Shown here piece after piece: positions 43,960 to 52,393 of a DNA stretch of 64,000 nucleotides (its first letter is position 1; every line of letters starts with the position of its first letter). The DNA is taken from assembly GCF_965283645.1 (NCBI RefSeq), contig NZ_CBDIPG010000001.1, forward strand, positions 4,960,001-5,024,000, read 5' to 3'. The position numbers were made by a program, and so were the translations under genes. The notes beneath the pieces are model-generated. The model saw nothing but the letters and a program-made list of their open reading frames with translations, ran no database searches and was not told the origin of the DNA. Origin of the DNA: Kordia sp965283645 (GTDB taxonomy: Bacteria; Bacteroidota; Bacteroidia; Flavobacteriales; Flavobacteriaceae).

Positions 43960-43997
43960 TCACATGAAAATATACAGTTCTAAATGTTTTGGAAAAA

Positions 43998-44021
43998 GAA
44001 AACGAACCGAAGTTCGTTTTT
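43998..44021. terminator. Bidirectional UUCG-type terminator
   Basis: A perfect 9-bp stem (43999-44007 with 44012-44020). On the minus strand the loop is TTCG closed by C-G and the stem ends in a T run, so it terminates the 44029 peptide; on the plus strand a T-rich run (TTTTTTCCTTTTTT) follows, so it can also end the 43351 gene. It is close in form to 17963-17986. Confidence 0.75.
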
Positions 44022-44028
44022 TCCTTTT

Positions 44029-44241
44029 TTAAAATGCTTCACAAAACCTTGGTTCCGTTACACAAGCGTCATACGTAACTGTACAATCTTGATAAAGTTG
44101 AGAAGAACAACACTTCGTTTTACAAAATCGTTTACTAGTAAAATGCAGATATTTAATAGTGTCGCCACCTAAAACATGCGTGTTTTCCAAACTGGAAATA
44201 GACTTTTTGTTAAGCATTAATGATGTAATTTTCTTTTTCAT
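44029..44241 (-). CDS. Lanthipeptide-like precursor peptide (orphan)
   Basis: A 70-residue peptide: the leader MKKKITSLMLNKKSISSLEN ends HVLGGD, followed by a basic, Cys-rich core with CKTKCCSSQLYQDC and VTEPRFCEAF. Six cysteines and several Ser/Thr could form thioether or disulfide links. It is the most basic core in the set. The gene has its own UUCG-type terminator and no biosynthetic neighbours. Confidence 0.68.
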   Translation of the reverse strand: MKKKITSLMLNKKSISSLENTHVLGGDTIKYLHFTSKRFCKTKCCSSQLYQDCTVTYDACVTEPRFCEAF

Positions 44242-44453
44242 AGCATTGAGTTTTAATGTTATTAATAAACCAAATGAATGAAATAGTAATCTGGGAAAAG
44301 TGAAATCCGATAAAGTATTACTTAAAAGATAATTGTTTCTTTTTAAGCTTTTTTGACAACATATATTGAATAAATAGTATGTGAAGTAGCAAGTGAATGA
44401 TTTCAGCTATTTGAATCTTAGAAACTGGCTTTTCAATGGTTGAGAAATCAATG

Positions 44454-44492
44454 AATCAACGAATACTGAATTTGTTCAATCGTTGATTTTTT
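44454..44492. terminator. Hairpin between divergent-looking genes
   Basis: AATCAACGA (44454-44462) pairs with TCGTTGATT (44480-44488), with a nested TGAA/TTCA pair, then a T run on the plus strand. No plus-strand gene lies just upstream, so it may serve minus-strand EEP transcription or be a structural repeat. Confidence 0.45.
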
Positions 44493-44498
44493 TAATTT

Positions 44499-45536
44499 TT
44501 AATTATCTAAAGAAATTACACTTTTTATCGCGAAATGATCGGAATAATGTTCTGAAAATGTTTTAAATTCATTTATAATAAACGTTTCATCGGTTAAAAT
44601 AAAATCGATTCGCATTGGGAAATATGAAAAATCTAAGGTCTTTCCAAAACCTTTTCCAGCTTCCACAAAAGCGTCTTTCATATTGCCTTTAATGGTTTTA
44701 TACACATTTGAGAATTGTGTATTATTAAAATCGCCCAAAATAATTTTCTTATAATTACAGTTCTTTCGATTCAATTCGAATAATTCTGCTTGCGACTGTT
44801 GCATTTTGAATGTATTTGCCATACGTTTCAGCAAACGTTCTGAGTTTTCTTGTGAAAATTCTTCTTCTTTCGGATTAATTCGCAACGATTCTAAATGCAA
44901 ATTATACACGCGTATTGTATCATTTTGCTGAACAATATCTATATAAATAGCATTGTTTGGTGTCTTTGAGAATTGAAGCGAACCCTTGTGAATAATAGGG
45001 AATTTTGAAAAAATAGCTTGTCCCGTTTTTTTATTTCTTCCTTTTAACACAACATATTTATATGGATAAAAGCTAAAAGCGGCTTCTTGTTTCTTGTGAA
45101 ATTCTTGAAACGCAATAATGTCAGGAGCTTCTGTGTGTACTAAATCTACTATTTTTTGATCAACAGCATCTTCTTTCAACCATTTATAAATATTAAACAA
45201 TCGTACATTATAACTCATTACGGAGATTGCATTTTGCGAAGGTTCTGTGGTATTTCCTGAAAATTTATACAAAGAAGTAACATGCGAATAGCCTAAAATC
45301 AATACCAAAAGTGACAGTAGAAATTGTTTTCGGACATTTAAAATCCAATAAATCAAAAAGATAAAATTGATAATAATAAAAACAGGTACTAATAAACTTA
45401 AAACTGAAAGAATTGGAAAGCTTTTCGGAACTGCATATGGTAAAATGTACGACAGCAATAAAAGCGCGGCAAATACCGAATTGAAGAAGAAGACAATTCT
45501 ATCAAAAAAACCTAATCTTTTCTTCTTTTCAGCCAT
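44499..45536 (-). CDS. Endonuclease/exonuclease/phosphatase family membrane protein
   Basis: A 345-residue protein with two to three N-terminal helices followed by an EEP domain. The metal and catalytic motifs are SYNVRLFN, PDIIAFQEFHKK, YNLHLESLR, IILGDFNNTQFSNV and HYSDHFAIKSV (final SDH). The membrane-anchored EEP protein is the last gene of the mutL-rhomboid-rhomboid operon (4 bp after the rhomboid gene). The substrate, nucleic acid or lipid phosphate, cannot be told. Confidence 0.88.
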   Translation of the reverse strand: MAEKKKRLGFFDRIVFFFNSVFAALLLLSYILPYAVPKSFPILSVLSLLVPVFIIINFIFLIYWILNVRKQFLLSLLVLILGYSHVTSLYKFSGNTTEPSQNAISVMSYNVRLFNIYKWLKEDAVDQKIVDLVHTEAPDIIAFQEFHKKQEAAFSFYPYKYVVLKGRNKKTGQAIFSKFPIIHKGSLQFSKTPNNAIYIDIVQQNDTIRVYNLHLESLRINPKEEEFSQENSERLLKRMANTFKMQQSQAELFELNRKNCNYKKIILGDFNNTQFSNVYKTIKGNMKDAFVEAGKGFGKTLDFSYFPMRIDFILTDETFIINEFKTFSEHYSDHFAIKSVISLDN

Positions 45537-45539
45537 ATA

Positions 45540-46418
45540 TTAATTTTCCTTTCCAGCTTTAAACAGAAAATCTTTTTCTTCCTTTGTTAAACTTTCATAG
45601 CCAGATTTGCTTATTTTATCTAAAATACCATCAATTTTGCGTTGCTTTTGAGTTGGTGATGACGTAGCAGTTTTAGCAGTACTTGTTGTTTTCTTGTTTT
45701 TGTATACAGTTTTTAATGGCGATTTCTTTTTTGGTGTAAAATAACTCACAATTGTATCCATAAATTTTTCAAAACCGCTACCAATGTCGCTTCCTTTCTC
45801 AAGTCGTTTTGCATAAATATAACCCAATAACGCGCCACCTAAATGTGATATAAATCCACCAGCGTTAGCGCCGTCATTCATTGGAATTCGGATTAAATCT
45901 AAAATCACAAAAAATGCCCCAAACTTCCAAAGTTCAACACCATAATTAAATATATACACACGCATTTTGGCACGAATGGTAGCCGTAAATATCAATATTG
46001 CCATAATTGCTGCAGAAGCACCAACCAATGGTGGAGTTCGTTGAATAAAGGCAGGAAATATGTTGTAGCTTAATAAAAAGAAACAACCACCAACAATTGC
46101 TCCTAAAAAGTATACATTTAAAAAGCGTTTTTCAGAATAGATCGATAAAAAAAGACGTCCAATATAATACAAACCGATCATATTAAAAGCAAGATGCAGT
46201 AAGTCGCCATGTAAAAAGGAATATGTTATAATTGACCAAGGTTGCATGAAAAAATCTCCAAATGCCTTTGGGAGATATAGCCAGCGCGTAATGATATTGT
46301 TTTGAAATAAATATTCAATTAAGTATAGAACAATGAATAATGCGGAATTTATAGCAATTAGTTTCCCTAAAAACCCCAATCGTGTATATCTATATTTTAT
46401 ATCTTCAAGTAAACTCAT
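45540..46418 (-). CDS. Rhomboid family intramembrane serine protease
   Basis: A 292-residue six-helix protease. The catalytic Ser is in PPLVGASAAIMAIL (GxSA) and the His in FISHLGGALLGYIYAKR; QPWSIITYSFLHGDLLHLAF is the entry helix. A basic, Thr/Ser-rich cytoplasmic tail follows. The start at the internal ATG 46416-46418 is preferred because the 25-residue extension reads into the neighbour. It starts 1 bp after the other rhomboid gene ends, so the two are coupled. Confidence 0.9.
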   Translation of the reverse strand: MSLLEDIKYRYTRLGFLGKLIAINSALFIVLYLIEYLFQNNIITRWLYLPKAFGDFFMQPWSIITYSFLHGDLLHLAFNMIGLYYIGRLFLSIYSEKRFLNVYFLGAIVGGCFFLLSYNIFPAFIQRTPPLVGASAAIMAILIFTATIRAKMRVYIFNYGVELWKFGAFFVILDLIRIPMNDGANAGGFISHLGGALLGYIYAKRLEKGSDIGSGFEKFMDTIVSYFTPKKKSPLKTVYKNKKTTSTAKTATSSPTQKQRKIDGILDKISKSGYESLTKEEKDFLFKAGKEN

Positions 46419-46419
46419 A

Positions 46420-47214
46420 TTATCTATCCCAACGATTTTTATTAAATTGTGTTTTGTTCCAATACCACATGAGCAAGAATCCAAACAATGCACCTCCTAA
46501 ATGTGCAAAATGAGCAATATTTCCACCGTTAAATAATCCTGTACTTCCTGCAACTCCAGAAATGAAATCATAGGCTAATAATAGCGGAATGAAATATTTT
46601 GCTTTTATAGGAATCGGAAGAAATAGCAACATCAATTCCATGTTTGGATATAGCATTCCAAAAGCAACTAAAACACCATACAAAGCTCCAGAAGCTCCTA
46701 ATGCAGGCACATAATACGAAGTTCCATTGTCATAAATCGCTTGAACATTCTCTAAGAAATGTCCATTAAAATATTGCTTATTCAGCTGTCCAACAAACTC
46801 TTCATACGGCAATTGAAACAACTGGTTTACATCTGCAACTGTCAAACCACTTTCAAACAAAAGATTTTGTGCTGTCTGGAAATGATAGTAATTAACCAAG
46901 GTATGTATTAAACCAGCGCCAACACCCGTAATCATATAGAAACTGAGGAATTTTATTTTTCCCCATCGCATTTCTAATGACGAACCAAACATCCATAAAC
47001 CAAGCATGTTAAATAAAATATGCATTGGACTTGCAACAGAGTGCATAAACATGCTTGTGATTGGTTGCCAAAATCGGAATGAATCATTTTCTGGGTAATG
47101 CAGCGCAAATAGCTGAACAAGGTCAATTCCTCTATCAGCCAACGCTAAGGTAGCGGCCCAAAGTATGACATTGATGATGATTAAATGTTTGACCGTTTCC
47201 GTAATTCGCATCAT
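46420..47214 (-). CDS. Rhomboid family intramembrane serine protease (second)
   Basis: A 264-residue six-helix rhomboid. The catalytic Ser lies in VPALGASGALYGVLVAFG and the His in GNIAHFAHLGGALFGFLL. WQPITSMFMHSVASPMHILF is the conserved loop and helix. An insertion of about 40 residues between helices (GLTVADVNQLFQLPYEEFVG) is typical of this flavobacterial copy. Either of the first two ATG codons may be used. It directly follows mutL (3 bp). Confidence 0.9.
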   Translation of the reverse strand: MMRITETVKHLIIINVILWAATLALADRGIDLVQLFALHYPENDSFRFWQPITSMFMHSVASPMHILFNMLGLWMFGSSLEMRWGKIKFLSFYMITGVGAGLIHTLVNYYHFQTAQNLLFESGLTVADVNQLFQLPYEEFVGQLNKQYFNGHFLENVQAIYDNGTSYYVPALGASGALYGVLVAFGMLYPNMELMLLFLPIPIKAKYFIPLLLAYDFISGVAGSTGLFNGGNIAHFAHLGGALFGFLLMWYWNKTQFNKNRWDR

Positions 47215-47217
47215 AAC

Positions 47218-49083
47218 TTATATAAATTTTTTGTCTAAATCATCTACGCTAAGTGTGATGAAGATAGTTTTTTGAAAAGGTGAAACCATTGGTTCTTTAC
47301 AAGCAAAAAGATTGTTTACCAACGCTTCTTGTTCTGCTATTTCTAATTTTTTTCCAGTACGAATTGCCATGCTTTTTGCCAATGATTTTACTAAAACATC
47401 TGTTTGACTGAATCCAGTATCGGGAATTTCTCCTTGAAAATCGTTTAGCATTTGCTCAATAATAATTTGTAATTCACTTTCGGAAATGTTGGATGGAATT
47501 CCAGAGAGTTCAATGGTATCATCAGTAATGTTGCTAAACATGAATCCAATGTTTTCTAAGCTTTCTTTCACTTCTTTCAGTAATGCAATTTCACTTGTAG
47601 AAAAGCTAAATGTTACCGGAAACAACAATTGTTGACTCACAGCCTCACTTACCGTAATATTTTTTAATAATTGCTCATACAACACACGCTGATGCGCTCG
47701 GTGTTGATCTATAATTACAATTCCTGATTTTATAGAACTTACCAAATATTTTCTGTGTAATTGGTAGGTAAGCGTTTCTCTTGGTTCATCATTTGCAAAT
47801 AATGAACTTGTTACTTCTTCTGATTCAAACTCGATACTTTCGCCTGAAAAACGTGTGGTATTGTTTGAACTTGATTCCAATCCGACATATAAACTTTCCC
47901 AACCTTCGGTAGATTCTTTTTTGTAATTCTGATATCTAGGTGCAGTTGTTGTGTTTCCAGAAATTCTTTTTTCATCTGCAAACGGATTAAAGCTTGAATC
48001 GACTTGAATTTTCGGAATTGCCGCTTGTTTATTTTTGTAATCGTATGGTGTATCTAAGTTTGAATCACGATCAAAATCAAGTACAGGAGCAATATTAAAT
48101 TGTCCCAAACTGTGTTTTACCGTTGCGCGCAACATTGCATACAATGAATGTTCGTCGTCAAATTTAATTTCAGTTTTTGTTGGATGAATGTTGATATCAA
48201 TCGTTTCAGGATTTACATCTAAGTAGATAAAATAACTTGGTTGCATCTTTTCTTTCAGTAAACCTTCAAACGCGGCATTGATAGCATGATGTAAGTACGG
48301 ACTTTTTATGAATCGGTTATTTACGAAGAAGAATTGTTCGTTTCGACTCTTCTTTGCAAATTCGGGTTTCCCCACAAAACCATTAATCTTAACAATGTCC
48401 GTATCTTCCGTTACAGGAACGAGTTTTTCATTGGTTTTTCCACCTAAAATATTAACAATACGTTGTCTGATATTACTTTTTGGAAGATTAAACAATTCAT
48501 TTCCATTGTGATATAATACAAAAGCAATGTCCGAATGTGCCAACGCAACACGTTGAAATTCGTCAATGATGTGGCGCAATTCGACCGTGTCAGATTTTAA
48601 AAAGTTACGGCGTGCAGGAATGTTATAAAAAAGATTTTTAACAGCAATTGAAGTTCCTGTCGGTGTTGTCACAACTTCTTGCGAAACTACAGTACTACCT
48701 TCAATTTTTATGCGTGTTCCAAGTTCGACAGCTTCTTTTTTCGTTTGCAATTCTACATGTGCAATTGCCGCAATAGAAGCTAAGGCTTCACCACGGAAAC
48801 CTTTTGTATTTAAATTGAATAAATCTTCGGCGGCTTTAATTTTAGACGTAGCATGACGTTCAAAGGAAAGTCGTGCGTCAGTTTCACTCATTCCGAAGCC
48901 ATTATCTATAACGTGTATTAGTGTTTTTCCAGCTTCCTTTACAATTAGTTTGATTTCGGTAGCTTGTGCATCAATCGCATTTTCAAGTAACTCTTTTACC
49001 ACGGATGCAGGTCGCTGCACAACTTCACCAGCTGCAATTTGGTTTGCAACATGATCGGGTAAAAGCCTTATTATGTCTGCCAT
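47218..49083 (-). CDS. mutL: DNA mismatch repair protein MutL
   Basis: A 621-residue GHKL ATPase. The N-terminal ATPase motifs are ELLENAIDAQATEI, IDNGFGMSETDARLSF and RHATSKI, followed by GFRGEALASI. The C-terminal dimer domain has IIDQHRAHQRVLYEQLL where endonuclease MutLs have DQHAxxExxxxE; Arg and Gln replace the first Ala and Glu. The start is the ATG at 49081-49083. It heads the operon with two rhomboids and the EEP gene. Confidence 0.95.
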   Translation of the reverse strand: MADIIRLLPDHVANQIAAGEVVQRPASVVKELLENAIDAQATEIKLIVKEAGKTLIHVIDNGFGMSETDARLSFERHATSKIKAAEDLFNLNTKGFRGEALASIAAIAHVELQTKKEAVELGTRIKIEGSTVVSQEVVTTPTGTSIAVKNLFYNIPARRNFLKSDTVELRHIIDEFQRVALAHSDIAFVLYHNGNELFNLPKSNIRQRIVNILGGKTNEKLVPVTEDTDIVKINGFVGKPEFAKKSRNEQFFFVNNRFIKSPYLHHAINAAFEGLLKEKMQPSYFIYLDVNPETIDINIHPTKTEIKFDDEHSLYAMLRATVKHSLGQFNIAPVLDFDRDSNLDTPYDYKNKQAAIPKIQVDSSFNPFADEKRISGNTTTAPRYQNYKKESTEGWESLYVGLESSSNNTTRFSGESIEFESEEVTSSLFANDEPRETLTYQLHRKYLVSSIKSGIVIIDQHRAHQRVLYEQLLKNITVSEAVSQQLLFPVTFSFSTSEIALLKEVKESLENIGFMFSNITDDTIELSGIPSNISESELQIIIEQMLNDFQGEIPDTGFSQTDVLVKSLAKSMAIRTGKKLEIAEQEALVNNLFACKEPMVSPFQKTIFITLSVDDLDKKFI

Positions 49084-49086
49084 GTA

Positions 49087-49386
49087 TTATCTTCCTCTAG
49101 TAAATATTGATAGGTCAAAGTCAATAAAATACAAGAAGGCTAAAATGAGTACCGCAATGATTACGATTAACCGAATGGATACTTCACGATTTCCTCTGTT
49201 TCTATTGGCTTTACGTGCTTCTTTCCAATGTCCTCCAAAATCGTTTGCATTTAGACTTTCTCTGTGTTTCACAAATCTAGACTCAATCTCATAAACGTTT
49301 CCAGTTTCTTTACCTTCGTAATAACGTGGTGTATAATTGAATCGTTTGTTCTTTCTTAGTTTAAATGTATTTCCTTTTAAAAACAT
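49087..49386 (-). CDS. Small conserved membrane protein upstream of mutL
   Basis: A 99-residue protein: a basic N-terminus (FKLRKNKRFNYTPRYYEG), a charged middle, and one C-terminal transmembrane helix (VSIRLIVIIAVLILAFLYFI). Homologues in the same place are sometimes labelled riboflavin synthase beta subunit, but no such domain is visible here. It is 3 bp before the mutL ATG and so is the first gene of that operon. Function unknown. Confidence 0.8.
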   Translation of the reverse strand: MFLKGNTFKLRKNKRFNYTPRYYEGKETGNVYEIESRFVKHRESLNANDFGGHWKEARKANRNRGNREVSIRLIVIIAVLILAFLYFIDFDLSIFTRGR

Positions 49387-49508
49387 AGGTGTAGAATTAT
49401 ATCAAAGTTACCTAAAATCAAAACAAAAACCATTCCTAAAGCTATAAAAAATGTTAAAATGCTGGAGTATACGAATAAAAAGAAGCGATCTATAAAGTAA
49501 TAATAAGC

Positions 49509-49586
49509 GTCATTCTGAATTTAGTTCAGAATCGCATTACAATGATTTGCAATGATTATGAGAAACTGAATCAAGTTCAGTTTGCC
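49509..49586. repeat. Palindromic repeats, CTGAATTTAGTTCAG and CTGAATCAAGTTCAG
   Basis: Two units: GTCATTCTGAATTTAGTTCAGAATC (49509-49533) and AGAAACTGAATCAAGTTCAGTTTGCC (49561-49586). They belong to the same family as those at 13004 and 42253, and lie in the 235-bp gap between mutL's operon and purA, which holds nothing else. Confidence 0.55.
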
Positions 49587-49621
49587 GTTTTTTCAACTTT
49601 TTAGATCACTTCTATTGTATT

Positions 49622-50893
49622 TTATCTGTGTATTGTTTGTGTTCTATCAGGACCGACAGAAACGATTTTAATTGGTATTTCAAGTTCCTTTTCTAAGAAA
49701 TCGATGTAATCATTTAATTCTTTTGGGAATTGAGAAGGCTCTGACATTTTTGTTAAATCTTCTTTCCAACCTTTGAAATCCGTATATATTGGTTCAATAT
49801 TTTCTGGTTCAATATTGTATGGAAGATGTGAAATTGTTTCTCCTTTGTATTTGTATGCTGTACATACTTTTAAGGTTTTAAAACCAGAAAGTACATCACC
49901 TTTCATCATCATTAGTTGCGTTACACCATTTATTTGTGCGGTATATTTTAAAGCGACTAAGTCCAGCCATCCGCAACGTCTTGGTCTTCCAGTTACAGCG
50001 CCAAATTCGTGTCCAATTCGTGCCATATCTGAACCAACTTCGTCAAATAATTCCGTTGGAAAAGGTCCTGAACCTACACGTGTTGTGTATGCTTTGAAAA
50101 TTCCGAAAACGTCTTTTATTTTGTTTGGAGCAACTCCTAAGCCTGTACATGCACCAGCGGCAGTTGTAGTAGAAGAAGTTACAAACGGATACGTTCCAAA
50201 ATCAATATCTAATAATGAACCTTGTGCACCTTCAGCTAAAATAGTTTTTCCGCCTTTTTGTGCTTGGTGTAAATATTCTTCACTATCAATAAATTGTAAT
50301 GATTTTAAAACTTCTACAGCTTCAAAGAATTCAGTTTCCATTTCTTCTAAATCATACTGAACATCTACATTGTAGAAATTAATCATCGCTTCGTGCTTGT
50401 TGGTTAGCGCACGATATTTTTCTTTCCAATTATCCAATTCTAAATCTCCAACACGAATTCCGTTTCTTCCTGTTTTGTCCATATACGTTGGTCCAATACC
50501 TTTTAACGTAGAACCAATTTTCGCTTTTCCTTTGGATGCTTCAGAAGCGGCATCTAACAAACGATGTGTTGGAAGAATTAAGTGTGCTTTTCTTGAAATG
50601 ATTAATTTGGCTTTTAGATCGATATTAAATTTTGCCAAACCATCTAATTCCTTTTTAAAAACTACAGGATCGATTACGACACCATTTCCGATAACGTTGG
50701 TTGCTGTTTCGTGAAAAATTCCAGATGGAATTGTACGTAATACATGCTTAATTCCGTCAAATTCGAGTGTATGTCCTGCATTTGGGCCACCTTGAAAACG
50801 AGCAATAATATCGTAGTTAGCGGTCAATACGTCAACAATTTTCCCTTTGCCTTCGTCTCCCCATTGAAGTCCGAGTAGTAAATCTACTGCCAT
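49622..50893 (-). CDS. purA: Adenylosuccinate synthase
   Basis: A 423-residue enzyme joining IMP and aspartate, using GTP, in AMP synthesis. It begins MAVDLLLGLQWGDEGKGKIV (phosphate-binding GDEGKGK), then QGGPNAGHTLEFDGIKHVLR with the catalytic His, EGAQGSLLDIDFGTYPFVTS, and VTGRPRRCGWLDLVALKYT. Full length. The fur-family gene lies 27 bp upstream on the same strand, as in other flavobacteria. Confidence 0.97.
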   Translation of the reverse strand: MAVDLLLGLQWGDEGKGKIVDVLTANYDIIARFQGGPNAGHTLEFDGIKHVLRTIPSGIFHETATNVIGNGVVIDPVVFKKELDGLAKFNIDLKAKLIISRKAHLILPTHRLLDAASEASKGKAKIGSTLKGIGPTYMDKTGRNGIRVGDLELDNWKEKYRALTNKHEAMINFYNVDVQYDLEEMETEFFEAVEVLKSLQFIDSEEYLHQAQKGGKTILAEGAQGSLLDIDFGTYPFVTSSTTTAAGACTGLGVAPNKIKDVFGIFKAYTTRVGSGPFPTELFDEVGSDMARIGHEFGAVTGRPRRCGWLDLVALKYTAQINGVTQLMMMKGDVLSGFKTLKVCTAYKYKGETISHLPYNIEPENIEPIYTDFKGWKEDLTKMSEPSQFPKELNDYIDFLEKELEIPIKIVSVGPDRTQTIHR

Positions 50894-50920
50894 TGTAATA
50901 ATTGAGTTAGTGTGTTGTTG

Positions 50921-51370
50921 TTAGTTGTTTTTCTTAGTTGCGTAGAAATATAATGAATGATTGTGAATATCAATATCAAAGATTTCTTCTATTGTTTTTT
51001 TGATACTTTGAATTCGTGGATCACAGAATTCCATCACTTCTCCTGAGTCTGTTAAGATAATGTGATCGTGTTGTTTATCAAAGTATGATTTTTCGTAGTG
51101 TGCCTGATTTTGTCCAAACTGATGTTTACGAACTAAGTTGCTTTCTAATAAAAGTTCTATAGTGTTGTAAAGCGTGGCTCTACTTACTCTATAGTTTTTA
51201 TTTTTCATTTTAATATATAACGATTCTATGTCAAAGTGTTCTTCGCTTTCGTAAATTTCTTGTAGTATAGCAAAGCGCTCTGGAGTTTTTCGATGTCCGT
51301 TATCTTCTAAAAACTTTGTAAAAACGTTTTTTACAATATCTTGATTATTTTCCTCCATTTGTTGTTGCAT
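50921..51370 (-). CDS. Fur family transcriptional regulator
   Basis: A 149-residue Fur-fold regulator. The winged-helix part has RKTPERFAILQEIYESEEHF and NYRVSRATLYNTIELLLES. The metal-sensing part keeps KQHDHIILTDSGEVMEFCDP with the HDH ligands, but the structural CxxC zinc pairs of classical Fur are missing, and only one Cys is present. This form is common in the Bacteroidota rsh-fur-purA cluster. The ATG at 51368-51370 was preferred over an upstream TTG. Confidence 0.87.
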   Translation of the reverse strand: MQQQMEENNQDIVKNVFTKFLEDNGHRKTPERFAILQEIYESEEHFDIESLYIKMKNKNYRVSRATLYNTIELLLESNLVRKHQFGQNQAHYEKSYFDKQHDHIILTDSGEVMEFCDPRIQSIKKTIEEIFDIDIHNHSLYFYATKKNN

Positions 51371-51643
51371 CTTGGCTGAAGATTTAAATGACAAAGTTAC
51401 ACTTATTTTTCAAATTTAAGGATACAAAAATGCATTGGAATTTAAAACTAATTGAAAAGGGCAATGATTTTAACAGATGACAATTGGATAACGTTTGCTT
51501 TTTTATAATTAATAATGTACTTTTAGTGAGTATAAATCTGATTTTCAGAAATATATATTCTCCTAAATATATGAAATAGCATTGCAGTATACACCTAGTT
51601 TTGGTGTGTTTTTGAATGCAATTAACTCACTATTTTATATATC

Positions 51644-51895
51644 ATGAAAAAACAAGAATTTAAGAATAGACTTATTTTAGGAAAGAAAGTTATTTCTAAT
51701 TTACAACAAAATCGTCTTTACGGAGGAACAGATGTTGTTTCCGATCCAATTAAAATTACAACGATTGTATGGACAGATAAACGTATTTGCACAGGTGGAA
51801 ATACAGAAGATGTCTGCCCAGTTGATCCAACAAGAGTGACGACAATTCCACCAACATGTATGGACGCTTGTCATACAGAAGCATGTAGTAATTAA
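51644..51895 (+). CDS. Lanthipeptide-like precursor peptide, cluster member 1
   Basis: An 83-residue peptide, the first of four in tandem on the plus strand. The leader MKKQEFKNRLILGKKVISNL ends RLYGGT. The core includes IKITTIVWTDKRICTGG, VCPVDPTRVTTIPP and a Cys-rich end (CMDACHTEACSN), with many Thr next to Cys. The leader differs from those at 17 kb by LGKKVISNL in place of LNKRSISNL, so it is a second sub-family. No modification gene is near. The gap 51371-51643 upstream presumably holds the promoter. Confidence 0.72.
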   Translation: MKKQEFKNRLILGKKVISNLQQNRLYGGTDVVSDPIKITTIVWTDKRICTGGNTEDVCPVDPTRVTTIPPTCMDACHTEACSN

Positions 51896-51915
51896 ACCAT
51901 AAAAAACCAATATTC

Positions 51916-52155
51916 ATGAAAAAAAGAGAATTTAACAACAATCTTAAATTAGGAAAAAGAGTAATTTCCAATTTACAAGAACACAGTATTCAAGGTGGAA
52001 CTGATGCAATTACTACAGGAACTTATATTATTGTAACCACTATTAAAATTTTAACGGAACATATTACAAATCCGCGTATTTGCAGATCAGCAGATACTGA
52101 GTGTACACTCACAACAGTAACAACATCAACACCTGTGCCTGATACAACTGGATAA
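51916..52155 (+). CDS. Lanthipeptide-like precursor peptide, cluster member 2
   Basis: A 79-residue peptide. The leader MKKREFNNNLKLGKRVISNL ends SIQGGT, and the core has TTIKILTEHITNPRIC and a Thr/Ser-rich end (CTLTTVTTSTPVPDTTG). It has only two cysteines (in RICRSADTEC), so it can form at most two thioether rings despite its many Thr. It shares the block IKIxTEHxTxPRxC with member 3. It starts 20 bp after member 1. Confidence 0.7.
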   Translation: MKKREFNNNLKLGKRVISNLQEHSIQGGTDAITTGTYIIVTTIKILTEHITNPRICRSADTECTLTTVTTSTPVPDTTG

Positions 52156-52188
52156 ATGACGATGCAAAAATGGGTTGTTTAAAAAGAC

Positions 52189-52274
52189 GTCATTGCGAAT
52201 GAAATGAAGCAATCTGTAAAATTTAAATTATTGACTAACAGATTACTTCGAAATTAAAAACTTCCCGTAATGAC
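52189..52274. repeat. GTCATTGCGA palindromic repeat, copy 2
   Basis: Starts GTCATTGCGAATG, then AAGCAATCTGT, ACAGATTACTTCG and ends CCCGTAATGAC. It shares the whole plan of the copy at 16789-16872. It splits the peptide cluster between members 2 and 3. Confidence 0.65.
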
Positions 52275-52393
52275 AGTATTAGTACCTTTTTAGACAATCT
52301 CATTGTACAGTTTTTATTTTTTAAATAACAAGTTAATTAATCAATACTAAAGACTACATATATGAAGAAAAAGAATTTAATTCGAAATTAAAC

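Noticed and set aside
49087..49386. Riboflavin synthase beta subunit label for the small gene before mutL
   Set aside because: The protein has one C-terminal membrane helix and no lumazine-synthase-like motif; the label appears to be a carried-over misannotation.
49773..50360. Long plus-strand reading frame opposite purA
   Set aside because: It is fully antisense to an intact, well-identified purA; the protein has no recognisable motif.
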